Assembly (NCBI GenBank): GCA_030849805.1
Contig: JASANZ010001905.1
Coordinates: 1-23,561 of the forward strand
Direction of reading: 5' to 3'
Origin: Sergeia podlipaevii
Lineage: Eukaryota > Euglenozoa > Kinetoplastea > Trypanosomatida > Trypanosomatidae
Length of the DNA stretch: 23,561 bases
Position 1 is the first letter of the stretch, and each line of letters opens with the position of its first letter. The notes below the pieces were generated by a model. The model worked only from the letters and a program-made list of their open reading frames with translations. It did no database searches and had not been told where the DNA came from. The translations under genes and the position numbers were made by a program. Of this stretch, positions 8,733 through 16,755 are shown in pieces.

Positions 8733-11174
8733 TCAGCAGAAGCAGTCTACAATCGAGCTTGAGCATCCCAGCTTTTGCAAGATATGGGCCACGAGACGCA
8801 AAAGCTCGCTGTTCAGTGTCACCTTCGAGCTACCCCCACGGGTGTAACCTCCAGCAAAGAAAGTGCAACCTGTACTCGTTCTCTTAACATTCGTTCGGAC
8901 ATTGTTTACCGTTTGGTAACACATGACGTGATCTGCTTCAAACCCAAAAAGAACATGATAGCCGGAGTACACGAGAAGGTCAAATGCCCATGGTGTATTC
9001 ACACCAACGCTTACTCCGGTATTGGGAATCAGTTGAACAGGACAGCCGCTGTCGCAGCGAATCGAAAGCTGGAACGTATCATCAGCAAGCCGCAAGCCCG
9101 TAAGCACCATATTCACCTCAGCAAATTCGCCAGTGAGATCAGATAGCCTCTCCATCACAGACGCTTTCACCGACACACCTTCGCTCATTGTGCAATTCGT
9201 GACAGCGCTGGCTGATACAAAAAGAGTACTGACGTCCATCACCTGGGAGTGCCTAAAAGTGGAATATACACACGCATCGCTACATTCCTCCCCCATCATC
9301 AAGTTGGGATCCTGGTAGCGCTGACGCTCAGAGTCAGACACAACGCAATTCTCCGCAAGGGGCACGCCGACCTTTTGAAACGTGTGCTGATCAGTATAGA
9401 ACATTAGAGGTACTACGCATTTTCCTACAGGCCGACGTGTTTTCAGCTCCGCGCAGTGAAACGCTGTGTATCGGGTGTTGGCAATGGCACCAGAGTCAGC
9501 ATCTTCGTTAAATACCAGCAAATGGCCATAGCGATATCGTCTGAAGAAGGTTGCCCGTATAACAAACATAGGTGGCGGGGGTGGTTTAGCGGCTTCGGTG
9601 CAGCAGCGGTCCACGTGCGGAGCAGCAACAACTACTGAAATCTGATTGTCACCAAATGACGTGCAACTCTTTCCCTTTGCATATTCCGCAGCCATCTTGC
9701 GTGCGCGGTGGCTTGAATTGTCAGTGCAGGAAGTAAAGGGAGATTCGTTGGAAGCGGTGGGAGAAAGGCCGTGCGCAGAGGCAGCCGTCAAGGGAGATGC
9801 GGAGGTGGCAACTGTGGAGTACGTGCCACTCGCGCACGCATGACGAGCAATCACCAATTGTTCCTTGCTTGCCGACACCTTATTTGACTGCGTCGCTTGT
9901 TGAGGGTTTCCTGTGCAGGAACGGCCAGCAGGAGAAACAGGAGGCACAAGTTCGTTTTGCGCAGAGGTGGCTACGGATACTGGTGATGACATACACTCCA
10001 TATGCCAGCGGAGGATGTACTCTTTAACTTGGGCACAAGAGGGCCGACGCTGCGGATCACTTTGAAGCATACTTTCTATCAAGCGGCTGCACGGCGTAGG
10101 AGAGCCATGAGGGAAATGATACTTGCCGCTACGAATTCGCTCATACGTCGATGGAACATCCTTGCACTGGAAAGGTGGAAACCCGTAAGCGAGGATAAAA
10201 AAGAGCACCCCTAGACTCCAAATGTCTACCTCCATACCATACCCAACACCCGACTGCTTGCACTGTAAAATCTCTGGTGCAATGTAGTTTGGTGTACCGC
10301 ACACACGCGTCTTGCATGCGCCAATAGCGGGGCCCAGTGCACTGGCAAAACCAAAGTCGCCAATCTTAACGTTACCATCGTAGTCAATCAGCACATTGCC
10401 AAGCTTAATATCCCTGTGAATAATTCCTTTCTCGTGCATGTAGCCCACTGCATTGTTCAACTGCCAAAAGATGCGCTGCATCTCCTTTGTTGAAAACACG
10501 CCCCGCTCTGTTGCCACCTGCATCAAATTCTTCGTGCGACAGCGCTCAAGCAGCAAATAGTGGTAGTGTTCGTCACTAAAAAACGCAACCAGACGCACAA
10601 TGTTTGCGTGCCGTAAGTTCTGATGGATGCGCACCTCTGCGTACACTCGCTCTTCCTCGACGCGGTTAAGTTTTTCGCGGTCGATCACCTTGCATGCAAA
10701 CACTTGCTGTGTGTGAATGTTCGTAAACTCGTATACATCGGCAGAGATCCCAGAACCGAGAAGGGCACCACACTTGTATCGCGCAATAACCTGAGCCGTG
10801 GAATCGTGAACCTCATCGACAAGAACGCCACATCCATCAAAATATGTATTTTTGGGAGAAGAGACACGCGATACGCGCACACCTTGGGGTAAGCATCGCG
10901 GTTCTGTGAAGCCACCAGCACGAGGCGATGCCTGAGAGCTGGCAATAAAGGCATTGCGATTCGTCCCCCTTGCCTTTATTGTCGGACTTTGAGTGGGCAT
11001 GCACTGGGCTGACTTACGGTCTGTCGCGAGAAAACCGCAGTCCCCCTCGTTGGGCGCAGAAATCAAGCGGAGAGGCTGCAGTCTCCTATAAGACTGCGAT
11101 GAGAGCTGGTTCAGAGTATCCTTTTTGCTGCTGATTTTCAGCTGATCAGTCATCAAAGCTTCCATATGATCCAT
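8733..11174 (-). CDS. PLK: Polo-like protein kinase, 813 residues
   Basis: Serine/threonine kinase of the polo family, which controls cell division and, in trypanosomatids, duplication of cytoskeletal organelles. After a 130-residue N-terminal extension the kinase domain spans about 133-390. The glycine loop LGSGISADVY (139-148) has Ala in place of the third Gly, a polo trait. Other key positions are K162 (FACK), E180, HRDIKLGN (253-260), DFG (273-275) and activation loop CGTPNYIAPEIL (292-303), with T289 close to the activating Thr of PLK1. FPPFQCKDVPSTYERI also fits polo kinases. A Ser/Ala-rich linker follows (about 395-535), then a folded-looking C-terminal region (about 545-810) where polo boxes belong, but I could not match their motifs. 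The extension and weak polo-box signal suggest a divergent member; all catalytic residues are present. The acceptor AG at 11190-11191 leaves a 15-base leader. Confidence 0.92.
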   Translation of the reverse strand: MDHMEALMTDQLKISSKKDTLNQLSSQSYRRLQPLRLISAPNEGDCGFLATDRKSAQCMPTQSPTIKARGTNRNAFIASSQASPRAGGFTEPRCLPQGVRVSRVSSPKNTYFDGCGVLVDEVHDSTAQVIARYKCGALLGSGISADVYEFTNIHTQQVFACKVIDREKLNRVEEERVYAEVRIHQNLRHANIVRLVAFFSDEHYHYLLLERCRTKNLMQVATERGVFSTKEMQRIFWQLNNAVGYMHEKGIIHRDIKLGNVLIDYDGNVKIGDFGFASALGPAIGACKTRVCGTPNYIAPEILQCKQSGVGYGMEVDIWSLGVLFFILAYGFPPFQCKDVPSTYERIRSGKYHFPHGSPTPCSRLIESMLQSDPQRRPSCAQVKEYILRWHMECMSSPVSVATSAQNELVPPVSPAGRSCTGNPQQATQSNKVSASKEQLVIARHACASGTYSTVATSASPLTAASAHGLSPTASNESPFTSCTDNSSHRARKMAAEYAKGKSCTSFGDNQISVVVAAPHVDRCCTEAAKPPPPPMFVIRATFFRRYRYGHLLVFNEDADSGAIANTRYTAFHCAELKTRRPVGKCVVPLMFYTDQHTFQKVGVPLAENCVVSDSERQRYQDPNLMMGEECSDACVYSTFRHSQVMDVSTLFVSASAVTNCTMSEGVSVKASVMERLSDLTGEFAEVNMVLTGLRLADDTFQLSIRCDSGCPVQLIPNTGVSVGVNTPWAFDLLVYSGYHVLFGFEADHVMCYQTVNNVRTNVKRTSTGCTFFAGGYTRGGSSKVTLNSELLRLVAHILQKLGCSSSIVDCFC

Positions 11175-11189
11175 TTGTTTATGTGAAAC

Positions 11190-11230
11190 CTTGTATGTAG
11201 AGGTGAGTAGATTGAATTAGGAAAAAAGAC
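11190..11230 (-). promoter_or_regulatory. Putative trans-splice acceptor for the polo-like kinase
   Basis: Minus-strand GTCTTTTTTCC tract (11221-11230) with the next AG at 11190-11191 (CATACAAG), 15 bases before the ATG. Confidence 0.5.
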
Positions 11231-11697
11231 AGTGATCAGCCGAAAAAAGAAACACCTCCAAATCTATGTTGTATCTGTTTATGTTCCTCTGTATGCTTAT
11301 GTTTATGTTTATGTGTATTGGGGTGTGCGCAGCGGGTGCTTCACCTGCGATTTGCTTCTTCTGGTGGACAACGGATGAGTACCTCGCTAAAAACAAATAA
11401 GAATTGAGAAAAAAAAAGGTAATCAAAAAGGCAAAGGAGGAACAAGTGCATATTTATGTAAAGCGTGCTTAATATGCAGTAACTGGTACAGCTCGAGAAG
11501 ATACAATGACTGCGCAAAAATACAAAAAGAAATTCATTGCAAGTATGCAGTCTGCCCTGCATCCAAAATACCTGCAAGGACGTGGATAAAAGATAATAAG
11601 TTTCATTGTTGTTGAAGCTAATACGCCTCTTCCACTAAAAATTAGAAATCCCCATCAATACAAAAAAAAAATTTAATAGCTGACGGTGTGCGTTGCC

Positions 11698-11728
<31 letters not shown>

Positions 11729-11929
11729 ACATTGTATTCATACGAATAATGCACATTACCCGCCACACCCGCAAGCATGCATGAAGGCAAAAAAAAAAAG
11801 CACTTGCATTCTGCATAGTTTGCCTTTCACAAACATATGTCACTCTCTCTGTGAGTGTATATACCCATAGCCTGCCGAATCCTCTACTAGTTCAAGATGC
11901 TTTTAAAGACACCTTTGAAGCCAACCGTA
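11231..11929. other. Intergenic region with a TTTATG-type repeat and a GT microsatellite
   Basis: Presumed 3' UTR of the 71-residue gene. Around 11278-11315 there are several near-copies of TTTATG, and a (GT)n run lies further right. No gene is seen. Confidence 0.5.
11702..11728. repeat. (GT)n microsatellite
   Basis: Uninterrupted GT dinucleotide run of 27 bases, in the presumed 3' UTR of the small gene at 11930-12145. Confidence 0.95.
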
Positions 11930-12145
11930 TTAGTGCTGGTGCTGAGGCCCAGGGACGGTGCACCACCACCACGTCACTGCGCCGAGACTGCCGAGAACCA
12001 CAACCTTGTCAACAACGCTATCGCCCTCGGTGCCTTGAGCACCGTGAATCTTGCTCATCTGTGGGCCCTTGGTGACGGCCTTTGCAGCAGGTTTGCAGTG
12101 CACGGCGCTCCTACGGAAGGCAGTAATGCAGGTACGTTGAAACAT
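11930..12145 (-). CDS. Small probable mitochondrial single-span membrane protein, 71 residues
   Basis: Not recognised, but likely real. The frame starts at the ATG at 12145; the open frame extends further upstream only through a low-complexity TA repeat. The N-terminus MFQRTCITAFRRSAVHCK is rich in Arg and hydroxylated/hydrophobic residues with no acidic residue, as in mitochondrial presequences. Residues about 48-62 (VVVLGSLGAVTWWW) could form one short membrane span ending in Trp, followed by a PGPQHQH tail. The coding part is GC-richer than its AT-rich surroundings. An acceptor at 12235-12236 after a CTCCTTTTCC tract gives a leader of about 89 bases with no upstream ATG. It fits the 2.7-kb gap between the kinase and the 870-residue gene. 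A small respiratory-chain or ATP-synthase subunit is plausible, but that is inference. Confidence 0.6.
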   Translation of the reverse strand: MFQRTCITAFRRSAVHCKPAAKAVTKGPQMSKIHGAQGTEGDSVVDKVVVLGSLGAVTWWWCTVPGPQHQH

Positions 12146-12234
12146 GATTGATTGAGTATATATATATATATAGGTATGGATATAAATAAACACTTGATAC
12201 TCCAGAGCAGAAACTAGATACAAAAAATCTATAG

Positions 12235-12258
12235 CTCAAGAGAAAAAAGGAAAAGGAG
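12235..12258 (-). promoter_or_regulatory. Putative trans-splice acceptor for the 71-residue gene
   Basis: The minus strand reads CTCCTTTTCCTTTTTTCT, then CTTGAG with AG at 12235-12236. No ATG occurs before the proposed start. Confidence 0.5.
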
Positions 12259-12827
12259 CAAAATGGATATAAGTGCCGTAATAGCAAAACGTAGTAAAAA
12301 GATATACGAGAAGATAATGCTTATGGATGCAACGCAAACAAGAATTGTTGCGTATAATCCATCAACACAAATCAGCCCAATCATCCTTACTATAACTCCA
12401 ATGCATAGTAAAAAAAAAAGAACAAAACAATTGAGACTGTATCTCACGTCATTATGTATCTAGGCCAGGACTCCTGCGTATCAGCCTCCCCTTCTCTTCA
12501 TGTCTTAATAGTCATATAAGCCAAGAGTATCATTTGATTCATAGCAAAAACTCGGAAAGAGTAACAACATAAAACGTGGATTGTACAAAAAATAAAAGAA
12601 AAAAAAATACTGTAGAGAGTCATCAATTTCTGAAACTTTGTTTTCCTTTTCTTTGCCCCAGACGCAACCAACAAAAGTATATTGTATTTTTTTTTTAAAG
12701 GAAACAAAAACATCTAGAACGCCCTTTTCAAGCAAACGAGAAAAAAAAAAAGAAACAACAACAACAATAACATGAACAGGCCTACTACCAGTGCTACGTG
12801 ACATTTAAAATGAAAAAAGCACCCCAC
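12259..12827. other. Intergenic region downstream of the 870-residue gene
   Basis: Very AT-rich, with many A-runs on the printed strand. Hydrophobic minus-strand open frames here reflect T-rich composition and lack suitable ATG starts. No gene is called. Confidence 0.5.
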
Positions 12828-15440
12828 TTACACATTAATCATTGTCCTGCCATACGGATCACCACATTCAGTGCGTATGTACGTCACCGTTGTCGTGATA
12901 CTTCCACATTTATTGGAGGACATGCTATTGCTACAAGGCATGTAAATAGTATTGGATGAGTCTTCCAGTGAGTCTATATAGGACCACAATCCCTTGTTCG
13001 AAGTGATTTGTGTTCCATTGATCAAAAAGGACGTCATGTATCTCGTTCCTGGAGGGTTGAACGCCACAAAGGGAACATCATATTTCGCCGAAAGCAGCTT
13101 TGCATATCCGCCGTTAAATTGATTTCCTAACAGCACAACCCGGTCGCTTCCGCTGGTATCAATAACTTTCTCCAAATACGCTTCTAAACCTGTCAGAGCG
13201 TCCGATGTGGGAAACCAGTCTTTTAGAAAGGAGGCATGCTTCACAAACGCCGCGCGGTAGCGCTCGGGCCAAATATTCATAAGTGGCGAAATGGCTCCCG
13301 CAACCTGCAAGGTGATGGACCCACCCCAGTCATCCACGTCTCTGAAAATGGACAGCCCCCGGCTGTTAGAGTTGAGCGTGATAAAGTGGAAGTCAGACGA
13401 AAGATCCACAAAGTCAGAAAACTGAATTTCAATGCCGTTTGTAGCATAGTTCAGCGTCGGTGGTAGATAAGTGGGGTGTTTACGCACAAGTGTAGGGGAG
13501 TGGGAAAACCATGTCGCAAAGTCAATGTTTCCATTCGGGCCCCACGTGTAAGCTAGAGCGCTGAGAAGAGCCAAATCGTAAACGCCGAGTACCGCCGCTC
13601 CGTGCTGGTTGTAGCGGAGCTTGCACATAGGTGCCTGTTCATTGTCACCAACGAATATAGTGGTGTTGCTAGCCGCAGCGATAGGATTGTAGAACTTGTA
13701 GCTGACGTCGTTGCCGATGGCGATAACAAACGCAACCGCCAGCATCACAATAATCCACCAGATAGTGAGGGCCTTCTGGTCGGTTCGGAGCGCCATGCGA
13801 TCAATGGCGTACTTGCGTTCAGCCATGACGACGTCAGGGTGCCGATAGCCAAAGTGCGTCTTGACATCAACACACTTGATATAGTCAAGAAGCACGTCGC
13901 GACAGCAGCAAAGGTATGAGTCAATGCGGTGTTTTCCCTTTTCTTGCTCGATCTGTCGATTGAGCGGTATTTTGAGAGTTGCACACAACTCCTTCCGAGT
14001 CAGAGAGTGTTTGCGCTTACGCGTAAGCATACACTGTGACGCAACGAAGAGCACCAGCACAACGCCAACCATATCCGGCTCACCTCCAATGCCCGCACCA
14101 ACAACACCAAGAACGGCAAACAGCAGAATCAGGAAAAATGACACATAGATCGACCATTGCCCTTTGCGATGCAGAAGAGAAAGCCATCCCACAATGTAGA
14201 TGCAGATGATGGCAAGACTGCTAATAAGGCCCCAGATCACTGATGGATAGCCAGTGTAAGTACTGAGCGTCTGCGCCGCGTAGAGGGCAAAAAGAGGAAC
14301 GCATCCAACGGTAAAAACAATGCAATTGAAACGCAACGTTTTTCCATCAACACCAAACTCCTCAAGCACCGTCGAGGCGTGGTACCAGTGCGTCTTGGTC
14401 AATTTATGAGGTTTGTGCTTGTATGCGTTCTCCCGCAGATAGAAATCATCACGTTCCGCGCGCTTGATAATTGCCGAGCGCTTATAAACGAGTGCCCGCC
14501 AGTAGAACCACACATAGCAGATGACAACAAGGAATGTGGCGGTGAGCACAGCCACGTTGGCGTATCGTTGGGCTACAAATAGAAGCGACTGGTGGTCCAC
14601 ACCTGCTTCGATAATGCCCCACAGCAATGGTAAAAAGACAGTGACCAATATGATACAAAGATAAACCATGTAAGGAGGTTTGCGCTTCGAGAAGTATCGA
14701 TGTGACATTCCCCAAAATACGAGATCAGGTCTCTTCTGCCACCAAATGTTTCTCACCATGTCAATAACTGCGCAAAGCGCACTCACAACAACAAAGCTGA
14801 TGTAAAAAAACATCGTGAGGTACAAAAGTGCCTGCAGATTCTCGTTGTGTGTAGTTGACGGTGGTGAGTAAAGACGCAAAAGAACCACAAATGAGTAGTT
14901 CAGTCCGAGGACTGCAATGAACACAGCCGCACAGTAAAGAAGTATGGTAAGATAGACCCTGAAAGGTTTCGAAAAGAACGTGTCCACAACAATGTCCACA
15001 AACCAGCCAAAGCTCTGCGGCTCCCAGTCTTCGTACTCGTATGAACGAATAAGATTTTGCGCGGTTGGCGCGACGCCAGCATCATCCTGCATCTCTGCAG
15101 TAAACTCTCCGCTGGGGTCACCGTAATAATAGTAGTTCCCCGCATCATCCTGATAGTAGTAGTTCTGGTATTGATTTGGGTCGTACATGTCACCGGCATC
15201 CCCAGGGGCCTGTGTCCCGGCCCCACCCGTGGCGTTTGCGTAAGAACCCGGCGCTGGCTTATCCTCTCCCTCGTACTCCATCTGGGTGTGTTGAGTCCCA
15301 CCAAAATTCGGATCGGTTGTCGCCTCTGTGGCGTATGCGTCGTTGTATGCGCCACTGTCGTACCCACCGGCATCGTCTTGCTCAGTATTGCCATAATCGG
15401 CGTAGTAGCCGCTTTCTGCATTGTACTGCCCGCTGTTCAT
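12828..15440 (-). CDS. Polytopic membrane protein with a C-terminal class 3 lipase-like (pseudo-lipase) domain, 870 residues
   Basis: Three parts are visible. Residues 1-130 form a disordered, Tyr/Asp/Gly/Asn-rich tail (NYYYQDD, NYYYYGDPSG). Residues about 160-580 hold roughly nine hydrophobic spans (near 163-189, 204-226, 258-278, 294-314, 372-392, 402-424, 430-450, 455-471 and 559-577) with basic loops. The last 270 residues follow the class 3 lipase plan, closest by eye to Atg15-type lipases: YDLALLSALAY (621-631), VVLLGNQFNGGYAKLL (768-783) where GHSLGG is expected, VPFVAFNPPGTR (789-800) and TIYMPCSNSMSSNKC (831-845). The nucleophile Ser and the expected His of the HTADPI motif are missing, so I infer no hydrolase activity. 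The acceptor TTTCTTAG gives a leader of only 6 bases. Function is unknown; possibilities include lipid sensing or a structural membrane role. The CDS is secure, the lipase relation moderately so. Confidence 0.92.
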   Translation of the reverse strand: MNSGQYNAESGYYADYGNTEQDDAGGYDSGAYNDAYATEATTDPNFGGTQHTQMEYEGEDKPAPGSYANATGGAGTQAPGDAGDMYDPNQYQNYYYQDDAGNYYYYGDPSGEFTAEMQDDAGVAPTAQNLIRSYEYEDWEPQSFGWFVDIVVDTFFSKPFRVYLTILLYCAAVFIAVLGLNYSFVVLLRLYSPPSTTHNENLQALLYLTMFFYISFVVVSALCAVIDMVRNIWWQKRPDLVFWGMSHRYFSKRKPPYMVYLCIILVTVFLPLLWGIIEAGVDHQSLLFVAQRYANVAVLTATFLVVICYVWFYWRALVYKRSAIIKRAERDDFYLRENAYKHKPHKLTKTHWYHASTVLEEFGVDGKTLRFNCIVFTVGCVPLFALYAAQTLSTYTGYPSVIWGLISSLAIICIYIVGWLSLLHRKGQWSIYVSFFLILLFAVLGVVGAGIGGEPDMVGVVLVLFVASQCMLTRKRKHSLTRKELCATLKIPLNRQIEQEKGKHRIDSYLCCCRDVLLDYIKCVDVKTHFGYRHPDVVMAERKYAIDRMALRTDQKALTIWWIIVMLAVAFVIAIGNDVSYKFYNPIAAASNTTIFVGDNEQAPMCKLRYNQHGAAVLGVYDLALLSALAYTWGPNGNIDFATWFSHSPTLVRKHPTYLPPTLNYATNGIEIQFSDFVDLSSDFHFITLNSNSRGLSIFRDVDDWGGSITLQVAGAISPLMNIWPERYRAAFVKHASFLKDWFPTSDALTGLEAYLEKVIDTSGSDRVVLLGNQFNGGYAKLLSAKYDVPFVAFNPPGTRYMTSFLINGTQITSNKGLWSYIDSLEDSSNTIYMPCSNSMSSNKCGSITTTVTYIRTECGDPYGRTMINV

Positions 15441-15446
15441 TGAAAG

Positions 15447-15473
15447 CTAAGAAAAAAAAATGTAAGATGAAAA
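15447..15473 (-). promoter_or_regulatory. Putative trans-splice acceptor for the 870-residue gene
   Basis: Minus-strand tract TTTTTTTTTCTTAG with AG at 15447-15448, only 6 bases before the ATG. Confidence 0.65.
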
Positions 15474-16488
15474 AAAGGTAGTTGTCTATCTAAGAACGAA
15501 AAACACTCTCTAATAGGGACAGGGTAAGTAATAATACAGAGTCCTCAAAGCGAAAAAGCTCTACAGTGAAATATATATAGCAGAATAGTTGGTGATATGG
15601 TGGTATTTGGGGTGTATATATTGGAATGTATGTTCTTTGTACACTGTGCCAGAAGCGTACTCACAAATCTTTTTTTTTTTTAAGAAGTAGGAAAGAGAAG
15701 TATATGTAATTTTGAGTGTCCAGCGTGTACAAAAATGCATTCTGCAAATATGCTTAAAAACAAAATGATAATATTTGGTACCCATCAGTATAAGAATAGC
15801 TGCCGAACTGCATTGCGCAATGCCGCACGCTAATTTTAATGATACATCAATGAAGTTTGTCATGTACGTGCCATCTCAAAAGGGAACAGCTGACTTCGCT
15901 AAAAAAATTGTAAGTGGTTGTTGTTTTTTCGCCGCCAACACATCCTTTCACTTATATTCCAGCCTGTTCAATGCTCGTTCCTTTTCTCTAAAGACGTGCA
16001 GCTACACCAATGTAAACTCGCTCTCTGCTTCTCTAGCTCCATCACGTTACCAAGCACACATATGCACACATACTCAGCCAAGTATATTTATATATGACGG
16101 CATACGCCTGTATGCGGCATCTCAATGCACCAAAAAGCATAGTTCGGCAAAAGCGAATATATTAAAAGAGAAAGAAACATAAATTATCTCGCTACTCTGA
16201 ATACATACTACGTGCAACTATGTGTGTGTCCACAAACATTGATAATAAACACCCAGCACAAATTAATGAATAAAAAACACGTAAGCCCAAGGAAACAAAA
16301 AAAAAAGTCAGCACCTTCTCTTCTTTCTGTCTCGAATAACAACAACAACAAAAAATAAGCGCTTGCAAGTCCTAGCATTCGTTTCGCTTCGTACGTTTGG
16401 GACTTGCTTGTCGATATAACTTGAAAGTCAAAAAATTAAAAATTGAAAAGTGTGTATGGCTACACCGCATGCACATTTCTAGTTTGTT

Positions 16489-16504
16489 CTCTCTCCTGGT
16501 CATT
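16489..16504 (+). repeat. Direct repeat, left copy (CTCTCTCCTGGTCATT)
   Basis: Exact 16-base match to 16699-16714, 210 bases apart, in the presumed 3' UTR of the TTC39-like gene. Confidence 0.8.
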
Positions 16505-16698
16505 TCCACAAACGCGAACTTTGCAACGACTTGTATCGCACACACGCACACACGACTGTCTTGCGAATATAATGAGAGTCAGACAAATGCGTGTCCTTTT
16601 CTCCTGGTACATAGTGTCATACCATGAACATCACAGTACTGCACGCAACATGTGTGAAGCCATATATGTATACTCATATGCAAGTGTCGCGCCTGGTA

Positions 16699-16714
16699 CT
16701 CTCTCCTGGTCATT
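16699..16714 (+). repeat. Direct repeat, right copy (CTCTCTCCTGGTCATT)
   Basis: Exact 16-base match to 16489-16504. A related TTCTCCTGGTA occurs between them near 16599. Confidence 0.8.
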
Positions 16715-16755
16715 CAGTTCATATATTAATGATAACAATAATAAAAATAGTCAGA

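Larger units (their letters stand above)
15474..16755. other. Long intergenic region (1.3 kb) downstream of the TTC39-like gene
   Basis: No convincing gene. It contains an A-run on the minus strand at about 15670-15681 (T-run as printed), opposite in polarity to most homopolymer runs of the window. It also has a short AAC repeat near 16338-16351 and a 16-base direct repeat at 16489 and 16699. The open frame at 15561-15863 is AT-rich and crosses the A-run; the frame at 15775-16182 on the plus strand lacks an ATG start. Confidence 0.5.

Noticed and set aside
12229..12447. Very hydrophobic minus-strand 72-codon frame
   Set aside because: It begins with GTG rather than ATG, lies in T-rich sequence and ends inside the pyrimidine tract of the next gene; hydrophobicity follows from composition.
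15775..16182. Plus-strand 135-codon frame in the long intergenic gap
   Set aside because: It starts with TTG, has no acceptor context, and is opposite to the cluster direction, with no recognisable domain.
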